Of a stretch of DNA of 64,000 bases, positions 18,694 through 26,823 are shown in pieces. The notes beneath the pieces were generated by a model. The model saw nothing but the letters and a program-made list of their open reading frames with translations, was not told the origin of the DNA and did no database searches. Source of the DNA: MWDV01 sp002070715 (GTDB lineage Bacteria; Verrucomicrobiota; Verrucomicrobiia; Limisphaerales; MWDV01); NCBI GenBank assembly GCA_035411585.1, contig DAONTI010000014.1:41698-105697 (forward strand). The letters are read 5' to 3'. Made by a program: the position numbers and the translations under genes. How positions within the stretch are numbered: the stretch's first letter is position 1; every line of letters begins with the position of its first letter.

Positions 18694-19173
18694 TCAATAC
18701 CCCAGTCGTCCCAGCTCGGCTTGCAGGGCGAGTTGGAATTCCTGCACGTCTTCGGGCGAGGGTTGGTAGTCTTGCTGCGCGGGCACCACGCCGAGCCGGC
18801 CCATGGGGTCGAGATACCAATCGCCTTGTTGCCCGTCGCTGAAGGTGACCTTTCCGCTGGCGAGCGCCCCGGAACGGGTCAGCTTGTCCACGCTCACGGA
18901 AACGCCGCCGGCGGGCAGCGGATCGGAATCCGGATTGGCGGGAGCGGAGGGTGCCGCTGCTTCGGGTGCGGGCGGGGGTGGCGGAGCCGGTTCGGGATCC
19001 GGCGGGATTACGCGGAGATCATCCACCAGCAGGCGAACCTCCATGTACGTCAGCGCCAGGCCGAATTCCGCGGCGAGGCGGTTTTGCACTTCGGAAAGCT
19101 TCATCCCCGCGGCAATCCAGGCCGCGACTTGTTGGCGTTGGGCATCGGTCAATGGCATACGGTCGCCGGCCAT
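18694..19173 (-). CDS. Conserved hypothetical protein with Pro/Ala-rich linker
   Basis: From MAGDRMPLTDAQRQQ the product is 159 residues; the ATG at 19158 is an equal alternative. Residues about 5-55 form a helical module (AAWIAAGMKLSEVQNRLAAEFG) resembling a small HTH or KfrA-like segment. A Pro/Ala linker follows at about 60-85. The C-terminal half has a strand-rich domain (KVTFSDGQQGDWYLDPMGRLG) and a final helix ending LQAELGRLGY. No catalytic residues are recognised and there is no signal peptide, so it is probably cytoplasmic. It is divergent from hisC, with its start about 140 bp away, and convergent with radC. Confidence 0.65.
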   Translation of the reverse strand: MAGDRMPLTDAQRQQVAAWIAAGMKLSEVQNRLAAEFGLALTYMEVRLLVDDLRVIPPDPEPAPPPPPAPEAAAPSAPANPDSDPLPAGGVSVSVDKLTRSGALASGKVTFSDGQQGDWYLDPMGRLGVVPAQQDYQPSPEDVQEFQLALQAELGRLGY

Positions 19174-19310
19174 TTTGGCGGACGGGCGGCGAATGGAAAT
19201 GAAATTCTTTCCCGCCGGCGGAACCGCACCCGGCGGACCGCAGAACCGCGCGACCCGCTTTGATTTCGCGGGGCTCGACATTTCGGCGCGTTTCGGTTTC
19301 AATGGGCGCG

Positions 19311-20444
19311 ATGTCTGCGATCAATCCAAAACAGTGGGTGCGTCCGGTCCTGCGGGATGTGCAAGCCTATGTGCCGGGCGAACAACCAAAAACGCCGGGT
19401 CTCATCAAGCTGAACACCAATGAGAACCCGTATCCTCCCTCGCCGCGGGTGCTCAAAGCCGTCAAAGCCGCGGTGGACGGACGCCTGCGCTTGTATCCGG
19501 ATCCCCGGGCGGATCGGCTGCGCGAAAAACTGGCCGCCCGGCACCGCTGCCGGGTCGAGAACATCATCGTTGGCAACGGTTGTGATGAATTGCTGGCGCT
19601 GGCGGTGCGTTGTTTCGTGGAGCCGCTGGCGAGCCAGCGCGGGCCGATGAGCCAGCGTTATCTGGTCCCGCCGGTCAAGGCGACCGTCCAGTTTTTCTCG
19701 CCCAGTTACTCGCTGTATCCGGTGCTCGCCGCCCTGCACGGCGCCGCCGCCAACGCGTTGCCGTTGGGTTGGGAATTCGCCCTGCCCGAGGCGGGGCAGG
19801 TGCGGCATCTCAAGCAGTGTCTCCCGCAGGCGCCGTTGACCTTCATCACCACGCCCAATGCGCCCAGCGGCCGGGGGTACCCGACCGCGCAGCTCGACGC
19901 GCTCTGCGCGAAATTCAAAGGCGTGGTGGTGCTGGATGAAACCTACGTGGATTTCGCGCCGGAACACGCGCTGGATCTGGCGTTGAAACATCCCCACGTC
20001 ATCGTGGCCCGTTCCTTCTCCAAAGCCTATTCGCTCTGCTTCCAGCGGGTCGGTTATTTCGTCGGTCATCCGGAACTGATCGCGGCGCTGCACACGCTTC
20101 GCGACAGTTACAGCGTGAACGGGTTGGGCCAGATCGCCGCCGAGGCGACCTTGGACGACTTGGATTATTACCAGGCGAACTTCCGCAAAATCACCGCCAC
20201 GCGCGACTGGCTGACGGAAGAACTGACCCGGCTGGAGTTTCATGTGCCGCCCAGCCAAACCAATTTCATCTTTACCCGGCCCCCCGGTCCGTCCGCGGAA
20301 ACTTGGGCCCGCCAACTGCGCGCGCAGAAGATTCTCGTGCGCTGGTTCGACGCGCCCGAGTTGCGGGATTCGCTGCGGATCTCCATCGGCACCCCGGCGG
20401 AGATGAAAACGTTTGTCCAAGCGGCAAAGAAAATCCGGGGCTGA
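19311..20444 (+). CDS. hisC: Histidinol-phosphate aminotransferase-like PLP enzyme
   Basis: A 377-residue fold-type I aminotransferase. Visible family motifs are LIKLNTNENPYPPSP at the N-terminus, RLYPDP, GNGCDELL, FITTPNAPSG (binds PLP and phosphate), VVLDETYVDF, and the Schiff-base Lys238 in RSFSKAYSL. The C-terminal TNFIFTRPP segment and the LRISIGTPAEM Arg that binds the substrate carboxylate follow. The family catalyses imidazole acetol-phosphate to histidinol-phosphate in histidine synthesis; some members act on aromatic or other acids. The start MSAINPK is favoured (19311), with MGAMSAI at 19302 possible. No other his genes are nearby. Confidence 0.88.
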   Translation: MSAINPKQWVRPVLRDVQAYVPGEQPKTPGLIKLNTNENPYPPSPRVLKAVKAAVDGRLRLYPDPRADRLREKLAARHRCRVENIIVGNGCDELLALAVRCFVEPLASQRGPMSQRYLVPPVKATVQFFSPSYSLYPVLAALHGAAANALPLGWEFALPEAGQVRHLKQCLPQAPLTFITTPNAPSGRGYPTAQLDALCAKFKGVVVLDETYVDFAPEHALDLALKHPHVIVARSFSKAYSLCFQRVGYFVGHPELIAALHTLRDSYSVNGLGQIAAEATLDDLDYYQANFRKITATRDWLTEELTRLEFHVPPSQTNFIFTRPPGPSAETWARQLRAQKILVRWFDAPELRDSLRISIGTPAEMKTFVQAAKKIRG

Positions 20445-20681
20445 CACCCGGCTAAACTGAATCTGAAAGGCCGCCGGTCATCGCCGGGCCCTTCAGTATT
20501 ATCGCTGCCCCGCGTGACAGTGGCATCGGTTGGCCGCCGTTACCCGGGGTCCGCCTGGCATTTCTGATTCCAACTTTCGCGCGCCCGATTCAACGGCTAT
20601 GGTTTGACCGTGGTTAAACCCGCCGCCATTTCGTGTCCGGCCGGAACCGGGACTGCGCCGTTGCCGTCCGCCGGCGCCGGC
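20445..20681. other. Intergenic region after hisC with imperfect hairpin
   Basis: No gene is supported between hisC and the preferred U32 start. CTGAAAGGCC (20463-20472) can pair with GGCCCTTCAG (20487-20496) with one mismatch, but no clear T-run follows, so terminator function is doubtful. Confidence 0.3.
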
Positions 20682-23315
20682 ATGGTTTTGCCCGAATTGC
20701 TCGCGCCCGCCGGGGATTGGGCGTGCGCCAAAGCCGCCATCGAAAACGGCGCGGATGCCATTTATTTCGGCCTCGACAAATTCAATGCCCGGATGCGGGC
20801 CGACAATTTCACCATCGCCGATCTGCCGCGGCTGATGGCGTTTCTCCATCGGCGCGGGGTCAAGGGATATGTCACGCTCAACACCTTGGTGTTCGAGCCC
20901 GAACTGGCCGAGGCCGAAGCGCATTTGCGCGCGATCATCGCCGCCGGCGCCGACGCGGTGATCGTGCAGGACGTGGGGATCGCTCGGTTGGTGCGCCGGT
21001 TGTCGCCGGATTTTCCGATCCACGCCTCCACCCAGATGACCATCAGCAGCGCGGCGGGCATTGCCTTCGCCCGGGAACTGGGATGTCAACGGGTGGTCTT
21101 GGCGCGCGAGTGTTCGCTTGCGGAAATCGAGAAGATACGGGAAGCGGACCGCCGCAGCAGCCCCCTGCCGTCCGCTGCTGCGGCAGGCGATTCTCCGGAT
21201 GTTCCCGGTGGACCAGCGTCCGCCCCGGCCCCGATGCCGCTGGAAGTTTTTGTTCACGGCGCGTTGTGTGTGGCCTATTCCGGGCAATGCCTGACCAGCG
21301 AGGCGTTGGGAGGTCGCTCGGCTAATCGCGGGGAATGCGCCCAGGCGTGCCGCCTGCCTTATGAATTGATTGCCGACGGTCAGCCCGTGCCGCTCGGTGA
21401 CCGCCGTTATTTGCTCAGCCCGCAGGATTTGGTGAGCGTGGATTTGTTGCCGGAACTGGTCCGGGTGGGGGTGGCGTCACTCAAGATTGAAGGCCGGCTC
21501 AAGTCTCCGGAATACGTGGCCAACGTCACGCGCATTTACCGCCAGGCGCTGGACCAACTCGCCGCGGCGGCACCACCGCCGGCTGTTTCTCCCGCGGCGC
21601 GGTATGCGTTGGAGATGGCGTTCAGCCGCGGGTTGTATTCCGGCTGGATGCGCGGCGTCAATCACCAGGCGCTGGTGCATGGGCGGTTCGGCAAGAAGCG
21701 CGGCGTGTTTCTCGGCGAAGTGACGCGGGTGTTGCGTGACGCGGTCGTGGTGCGTCTGGCCGGGCCGCTCAAACCCGGCGATGGCGTGGTGTTCGACGCC
21801 GGCAATCCCGAGGCTGGCGAGGAGGGCGGCCGGGTGTATGAAATCCGGAAATGGACCGGAGACGGTCCCGGCCACAGCGAGCTCCGGTTTGGCCGGGGCG
21901 ACCTCGATTTTCGACGGCTGCATGCCGGGGATAAATTGTGGAAGACGGATGATCCCGAACTGAACCGGCGGTTGCGCCAATCGTTTGCCGGCGACACGGT
22001 GCGGTTTCCCCGCCCGATCCACTTGGAAATCCACGGCGCGGTGGGGCAACCGCTCACCCTCATCGCCCGCGACGAAGCCGGGCACGTGGCGCAGGTGACG
22101 TCGGCCCGGCCCCTCGTCCGCGCGGAAAAGCAGCCACTGACGCGGGAGCGTTTACGCGAACAACTGGGGCGCCTGGGCGGCACGCCGTTCAAACTCGGCG
22201 GGCTGAAAAATGCGTTGCCGGATGACGTGTTGTTGCCGGTCAGCGAGTTGAATCAAGTGCGCCGCCGGGCCGTGGCCGAACTGGAACGGCAACGGGCGCA
22301 ACCCCAACGATGGCAACTGACCGACGCACCTTCGCTGTCGTCGGACATGGAAACGTCATCTGCCGCCACTCTCGGTTATCAAAACCTCACCGGGGAGGCC
22401 GCCCTTGCTTCCGATGATCCGGCCACGGCGGCGCCGGGTTCCGCAGAATTGATTGTTCTCGTGCGTAACCTCGCGCAATTGGAAGCCGCGTTGCGTTGTG
22501 GCGTGACGACGGTTTATTGCGATTTTGAAAATCCCAAAAAATATCGGGAAGCGGTGACCTTGTTTCACACGGCCCGCGGTTGCGCCGCTGCGTCCGCCGC
22601 ATCGCCCGACCCGCAACCGTCCATCTGGGTCGCCCCGCCGCGCATCGGCAAGCCCGGTGAGGACTGGATTTTGCACCAGGTGCGCTCCAGCAATGCCGAC
22701 GGCTATCTGGTCCGCAATTATGATCACCTGCGGTTCTTTGCCGGTGACCGGCGGCGGGGGGATTACACCCTGAACATCGCCAACCGGCTGGCGGCGGATT
22801 ATTTGAAAACCCGGTGGGGATTGGAACGGCTGACGGCCAGCTACGACCTGAATTTTGAACAACTGGCGGCGTTGGTGCGGGGCGCGCCGCCCGCTTGGTT
22901 TGAAGTGACGATTCATCAACACATGCCGATGTTTCACATGGAGCATTGCGTGTTCTGCGCGTTCCTGAGCACGGGCAAGGATTACCGGGATTGCGGCCGC
23001 CCCTGCGACACCCGCACGGTGCAATTGCGCGACCGCGTGGGGGCCGCCCATCCGGTGAAAGCGGACGCCGGCTGCCGCAACACGGTCTTTCACGCGCGGG
23101 CGCAGACCGGCGCGGAATACGTGGCGCGGCTGCGGGCGTTGGGGGTGCGCCATTTTCGTGTGGAGTTTCTGGATGATTCCCCCGCGCACGTCACGCGCAC
23201 GATCAGCAAATACCGTCAGTTGCTCCGCGGCGAAATCAGCGGCGCACAACTCTGGCGCGAGTTGCGTCTGTTCAACCAACTGGGCGTCACCCGCGGCCCG
23301 CTCCGGACGACGTGA
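20682..23315 (+). CDS. U32-family peptidase (RlhA/YhbU-like)
   Basis: From MVLPELLAPAGDWACAK, typical of the U32 start, the protein has 877 residues; GTG 20610 and TTG 20604 would add a low-complexity N-terminus. The U32 core has NGADAIYFG, VKGYVTLNTLV, DAVIVQDVG, IHASTQMTISS and the signature HGALCVAYSGQCL with GGRSANRGECAQACR, whose cysteines match the Fe-S or rRNA-hydroxylation subgroup (RlhA). A DUF3656-like central region and a second U32-like C-terminal half with Cys-rich HMPMFHMEHCVFCAFL and DYRDCGRPC follow, so all is in one polypeptide. In E. coli, RlhA hydroxylates 23S rRNA C2501; other U32 members act in ubiquinone synthesis or proteolysis. The exact reaction here is open. Confidence 0.86.
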   Translation: MVLPELLAPAGDWACAKAAIENGADAIYFGLDKFNARMRADNFTIADLPRLMAFLHRRGVKGYVTLNTLVFEPELAEAEAHLRAIIAAGADAVIVQDVGIARLVRRLSPDFPIHASTQMTISSAAGIAFARELGCQRVVLARECSLAEIEKIREADRRSSPLPSAAAAGDSPDVPGGPASAPAPMPLEVFVHGALCVAYSGQCLTSEALGGRSANRGECAQACRLPYELIADGQPVPLGDRRYLLSPQDLVSVDLLPELVRVGVASLKIEGRLKSPEYVANVTRIYRQALDQLAAAAPPPAVSPAARYALEMAFSRGLYSGWMRGVNHQALVHGRFGKKRGVFLGEVTRVLRDAVVVRLAGPLKPGDGVVFDAGNPEAGEEGGRVYEIRKWTGDGPGHSELRFGRGDLDFRRLHAGDKLWKTDDPELNRRLRQSFAGDTVRFPRPIHLEIHGAVGQPLTLIARDEAGHVAQVTSARPLVRAEKQPLTRERLREQLGRLGGTPFKLGGLKNALPDDVLLPVSELNQVRRRAVAELERQRAQPQRWQLTDAPSLSSDMETSSAATLGYQNLTGEAALASDDPATAAPGSAELIVLVRNLAQLEAALRCGVTTVYCDFENPKKYREAVTLFHTARGCAAASAASPDPQPSIWVAPPRIGKPGEDWILHQVRSSNADGYLVRNYDHLRFFAGDRRRGDYTLNIANRLAADYLKTRWGLERLTASYDLNFEQLAALVRGAPPAWFEVTIHQHMPMFHMEHCVFCAFLSTGKDYRDCGRPCDTRTVQLRDRVGAAHPVKADAGCRNTVFHARAQTGAEYVARLRALGVRHFRVEFLDDSPAHVTRTISKYRQLLRGEISGAQLWRELRLFNQLGVTRGPLRTT

Positions 23316-23386
23316 GAGTGGCCGGGGCAACGGGTGCGGTGAAGCGCATTGAGTGCGGAGTGCGGAGTGCGGAACGCGGAGTGGGG

Positions 23387-23597
23387 AAATTCACCGCAGA
23401 GGCGCGGAGGCGCGGAGGAAGGGAGGGATTTCCAGTGCGGGCTGGGGGGCCAATTCAATCGTCGCCCGGCTGATGGCTGCGAGGGATTGGCGCGGTGGCG
23501 GCCGCGTCTCGCGACCCATTTTGGAAAGCGGCGGAGGGCTGCCGCACTCCAAGACGCTAGCGCGCAGACCAGGCAACGTGAACGCAGCCGGGGACGG
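23387..23597 (+). repeat. Intergenic repeat, copy A
   Basis: Non-coding stretch sharing ordered words with copy B at 24899-25137: ATTCACCGCAGAG followed by a GCGCGGAGG tandem (23387-23428), a 28-base block beginning GAAAGCGGCGGAGGG (23524-23551, identical in copy B), and CGCAGCCGGGGACGG (to 23597). A further fragment of the last module lies at 23777-23817. The interval 23316-23848 holds no credible gene; open frames through it are low-complexity products of the repeat. Just upstream GAGTGCGGAGTGCGGA forms a short tandem, with a similar one inside copy B. Confidence 0.7.
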
Positions 23598-23848
23598 ACG
23601 CTCCGCAAGCCGAGGCGCAGTGAAAGGGCGACAGCTTTTGGAGTGCGCCGGTCCTCCGGCGCTTTGGCGGGGGCCTGGGCAGCACAAAGCCGGAATCCAA
23701 GCGGGCGGATCTGACTACCGCAGGAGCGTGGGTTTCTTCGTCAGTTGTATCGTGAACCGCTTCGAGCGATGTAAAAGCGGCCGGGGACGGCTGCGCTCCA
23801 CGACGCTGGCGCGTGGAGACGGAAGCTCCCGGCGGGAAGAACGCCCAC

Positions 23849-23877
23849 AAAAAAGCGCAAGGCCGTGGGCCTTGCGC
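23849..23877 (-). terminator. Intrinsic terminator of the VPDGG-CTERM gene
   Basis: On the minus strand a perfect 10-bp stem GCGCAAGGCC / GGCCTTGCGC with a 3-base loop is followed directly by six T residues. It begins 32 bp after the stop codon of the 23909-24502 gene. All elements of a rho-independent terminator are present. Confidence 0.9.
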
Positions 23878-23908
23878 GGTGATGAAGTTTTGCTTGTCGG
23901 ATTTCCGA

Positions 23909-24502
23909 TCAGCCGAGCTTGCGGCGGAGTGCCACCAAACCCGTCAACCCCGAGCCCAAGAGCATCAGCGTCAAACCACCATCGGGCACCCCCGAACCAT
24001 CTGGTTTTGCATTGAACAGCATGGTATCAGTAAGATTAAAATATGTACCATTTATTTCAAATTTACCTGCGAAAGATACCTCCTTGCCATTCAAATCGGA
24101 AACGACCCACACGTAGTTTATAATCGAATAGTAGGGCTTAATTCCCGTTCCTTGTTTGGGTTCATATTTGGCAAGTAGATAGAAGCAATCTTTTGGCAGT
24201 TCAAATTGATTCTTCGGACCCAAGCTTTCCCAAGGCACTGCTGCTGCGGGCAGATCTCCGAAATCATTTTCTGATCGGGAATAATCGATGGGGAGATTAA
24301 TAGTGTCGAGGCCCATTTCCATACCTCGCAAGGTATCAATGTAAACGTATTCTTTATCTGCATTAGCCTCGTTTACTACATTTGCCGACCCTAGATAGTA
24401 CTTGTTCTTTTCAATGGTCAATTCGATCGCCCCGGCGCTAAGCGGCAGTGCCAGCACGGCAGCCAGACAGGCGCCGCTGATTAAGGCAGTAATTTTCTTC
24501 AT
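23909..24502 (-). CDS. VPDGG-CTERM sorted surface protein
   Basis: A 197-residue exported protein with a signal peptide (residues 1-25, ending LSAGA) and a C-terminal sorting tail: VPDGG, then a hydrophobic helix (LTLMLLGSGLTGLVAL) and the basic end RRKLG. In this family an exosortase recognises the VPDGG/PEP motif and anchors or releases the protein at the outer surface; no exosortase gene lies in the window. The mature part (about 145 residues) is Tyr-, Asn- and Asp-rich with no known domain. The Shine-Dalgarno AGGGAGAAG (24505-24513) is strong. A sigma-54-type promoter lies upstream and an intrinsic terminator follows, so it is a single-gene unit. The gene and its upstream DNA are visibly more AT-rich than the neighbours, and the unit sits between two repeat copies, hinting at transfer. 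Confidence 0.88.
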   Translation of the reverse strand: MKKITALISGACLAAVLALPLSAGAIELTIEKNKYYLGSANVVNEANADKEYVYIDTLRGMEMGLDTINLPIDYSRSENDFGDLPAAAVPWESLGPKNQFELPKDCFYLLAKYEPKQGTGIKPYYSIINYVWVVSDLNGKEVSFAGKFEINGTYFNLTDTMLFNAKPDGSGVPDGGLTLMLLGSGLTGLVALRRKLG

Positions 24503-24588
24503 ATCTTCTCCCTATGTTTGTTGTGTTTTTTGTTTTTGTTGTTGTAGCGAGATTAACCCAGTTAAACCGCCGTCATTTGCATGGATAG

Positions 24589-24605
24589 TTGCAGGAATGG
24601 TGCCA
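24589..24605 (-). promoter_or_regulatory. Sigma-54-type (-24/-12) promoter of VPDGG-CTERM gene
   Basis: The minus strand reads TGGCACCATTCCTGCAA. It has the invariant GG and GC elements with exactly 10 bases between, and matches the TGGCAC-N5-TGCA form of RpoN promoters. The -12 GC lies about 89 bp upstream of the start codon, giving a leader of roughly 77 nt. RpoN with the PrsK/PrsR two-component system is known to drive PEP-CTERM genes in other bacteria, so the context fits. Confidence 0.6.
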
Positions 24606-24898
24606 AAAAATAGGGTATTTGTTTATCGGCAGATTTATTCTTATAAGTGCTTGATTGTTTTGTGGTTAGGTATGTTAAGTGATTTATATTTTATGTAGTC
24701 GTTCGCCTTCTACTGTAAACTCAGCCGACGGTTTTGGAGGCGGTTGCCGAATTTTCCGGTATATTTTTGCTCTAACTACCTGGAATCAAGCATGTTATAA
24801 TTTGATGCGGGTGCTTGGTTAAAACTGTAAGGCTGGCCGACGGTTTGGGGTGCGTTTTTACACTTTTGACCGGTTTTGGGTGAGCGGGTGAATGGAAG
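24606..24898. other. AT-rich non-coding DNA upstream of the VPDGG-CTERM gene
   Basis: There is no gene here. The DNA is much more AT-rich than the rest of the window and could hold activator sites for the sigma-54-type promoter. GCCGACGGTTT occurs twice (24723-24733 and 24837-24847). No further structure is recognised. Confidence 0.4.
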
Positions 24899-25137
24899 AA
24901 ATTCACCGCAGAGACGCGGAGGCGCGGAGGAGGGGAGGGATTCTCAATGAAAGTGCGGGGTGCGGAGTGCGGAAGGGGGAGAATACGGTGGTTTCGCGGG
25001 AGCGCGGCCGCCCCGGCCGGTGGGGCGGTGGTAGTCGCGTCTCGCAATCCGCTACGGACAACGGGAAAGCGGCGGAGGGCTGCCGCACTCCATGACGCTG
25101 GCGCGCGGGCCAAGCGACAGGAGCGCAGCCGGGGACG
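24899..25137 (+). repeat. Intergenic repeat, copy B
   Basis: Same word order and same orientation as copy A at 23387-23597: ATTCACCGCAGAG plus GCGCGGAGG units (24899-24940), GTCGCGTCTCGC (25034-25045), the 28-base block (25065-25092), and CGCAGCCGGGGACGG (to 25137). The spacing between words differs, so the copies have diverged between conserved cores. Together the copies bracket the VPDGG-CTERM unit. Confidence 0.7.
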
Positions 25138-25168
25138 GCGGCGCCGCGGGCCAAGCTGCCAATGGTCC

Positions 25169-26524
25169 TCACGCTTTCAGGTATTCTTTCGGGAAGCGCC
25201 ACGGTTTGCGATACGTGGGCACGGCCCGTTGGGCGGCTTCCCGATCGCCCACGATCTGCTCCTTCGCCGGATCGAACCGGAGGCTGCGTCCCAGTTTGAG
25301 CGAGAGCAGGCTGAGCACGATGGGCACATCCACGCGGGTGTGGTAAAAGACGTTGCAACTCGGTTGCTGACGGGTCTTGATGCAGTCGAGCCATTCATGT
25401 TCGTGGCCGGGTGAGGGGGGAATGCTTGGTGGCGGGGTGGGCCGGTCTTTCATTTTATCGCCCTCGGGCACGATCTGGAACGTGCTGTAGTTCGCGTAGA
25501 GCGTGCCGTTCGTTCCGTGGAAATAGATGCCCAACCGGCGGCGCGGCACCGGTTCGCCGTGAAGGTCAAAGCCGTAACTGTTGGTGAGCGACGACATCCA
25601 AGTCATGGTCAGTTGGGGATAGCGCCAGAGGACTTCGTGGTTGTCGTAGGCGTCGCCATCGTCCTGCAACACCAGGCGGCCTCCGGTGGAGCAGATCTCG
25701 GTGGGATACCCGAGGTCGAGCGCCCAGATGGGGAGGTCAATGATGTGCGGGGCCATGCCGGGCGTCCAGCCGCCGCTGTAATCCATCCAGGACCCGTGAT
25801 TGAAGGAATCCTGGACCAGCAGCCGGTTAAACGCCCGCATCGGCGCCGGGCCGATCCACATTTCCCAATCGAACCCCTCGGGCAGGGGGTTTTCCGGACT
25901 GCGCCCCACGCCGAGCGGCGTTTGGTTCATCACGTTGAACGTGCGCACGGTGGCCACGGCGCCGAGGTTGCCCGAGCGCATGTATTCCACGACCCGCCGG
26001 TAATTTTCCGAGGCATGAATCTGCGTGCCGATCTGGCTGATGACCCCGTGGCGGCGCACGGCATTGCGCACCGCGAGGCTTTCCCCCAGGTGCAACGTCA
26101 TGGGTTTTTGGAGATAAAGATCCTTGCCGGCCCGGCAGGCTTCGATCGCCTGGAGGGTGTGCCAATGCGGCGGGGTCGCGATGATGACGGCATCCACGTC
26201 CGGGGCGTGGATCAGTTCCCGCCAGTCACGGTAGATCTTGCACGTGGGCTGGTAATGGGCGGCCACGTGTTGCACGCGATCCGGCCACACATCGCACGCG
26301 GCGGTGACCACCACGTCGGGATGCTTGGCGCAGGCGCGTAAATTGGATTGGCCCTGGCCGCCGCAGCCGATCAGGCCGAGCTGGATTTTGCCGTTGAGCG
26401 ATGGTTGCCGGGCGGATGCGGTTTTTGGGGTAGCCCACACCGGGGGCGCGGCCAGGCCGATGGCGGTGAGGGTGGCGGCTTTTTCGATGAACTGACGGCG
26501 GGAGATTTCGGTTTCGTTGGGCAT
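25169..26524 (-). CDS. Gfo/Idh/MocA oxidoreductase with Tat signal
   Basis: A 451-residue protein with a Tat signal (SRRQFIEKAATLTAIGLAA). The NAD(P)-binding Rossmann fold begins IQLGLIGCGGQGQSN and has DVDAVIIATPPHWH and the YLQKPMTLHL motif (EKP-like with Gln in place of Glu). The substrate domain includes HIIDLPIWALDLGYP and a C-terminal bacterial extension ending RKPWRFPKEYLKA. Members oxidise or dehydrate sugars or inositols with tightly bound NAD. The Tat signal means it is exported already folded with cofactor. It is read divergently from the DUF6807 gene, 299 bp away. The substrate is unknown. Confidence 0.88.
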   Translation of the reverse strand: MPNETEISRRQFIEKAATLTAIGLAAPPVWATPKTASARQPSLNGKIQLGLIGCGGQGQSNLRACAKHPDVVVTAACDVWPDRVQHVAAHYQPTCKIYRDWRELIHAPDVDAVIIATPPHWHTLQAIEACRAGKDLYLQKPMTLHLGESLAVRNAVRRHGVISQIGTQIHASENYRRVVEYMRSGNLGAVATVRTFNVMNQTPLGVGRSPENPLPEGFDWEMWIGPAPMRAFNRLLVQDSFNHGSWMDYSGGWTPGMAPHIIDLPIWALDLGYPTEICSTGGRLVLQDDGDAYDNHEVLWRYPQLTMTWMSSLTNSYGFDLHGEPVPRRRLGIYFHGTNGTLYANYSTFQIVPEGDKMKDRPTPPPSIPPSPGHEHEWLDCIKTRQQPSCNVFYHTRVDVPIVLSLLSLKLGRSLRFDPAKEQIVGDREAAQRAVPTYRKPWRFPKEYLKA

Positions 26525-26823
26525 GTTGCGGTGTTGTTGTTGGTTGAAGTCTCGATTTTCTTGTCGCGGCCACAGGGTGGCGCCGCCCGATCCGAAAAAG
26601 CCAGCACTGATTCCATGATCGCTCGCGACCGCGCGCGGTGGTGGGATGAAATTGTCAGCGCGGGGAAAGCAACGGTCAATGCCCGGCGGATGATCCCTGG
26701 CGGCGACGCAGCTTTTGTAAGAAAGGCTGGCCCGGTCAATTCACGGGGGGTAAAGTGTCGTCGTCGGATGCAAAGCCATCAAACAGTTGGTCAATGGATA
26801 CGGAAGCACAAGCGCGAACAAGG

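Noticed and set aside
23341..23380. CRISPR-like array at the GAGTGCGGA tandem
   Set aside because: Units are about 9 bases with no unique spacers and no cas genes nearby. It is a simple tandem within an intergenic repeat.
23353..24015. Plus-strand open frame of 220 codons through the repeat and into the CTERM gene
   Set aside because: Product is low-complexity and built from repeat sequence; it overlaps a well-supported minus-strand gene and its terminator.
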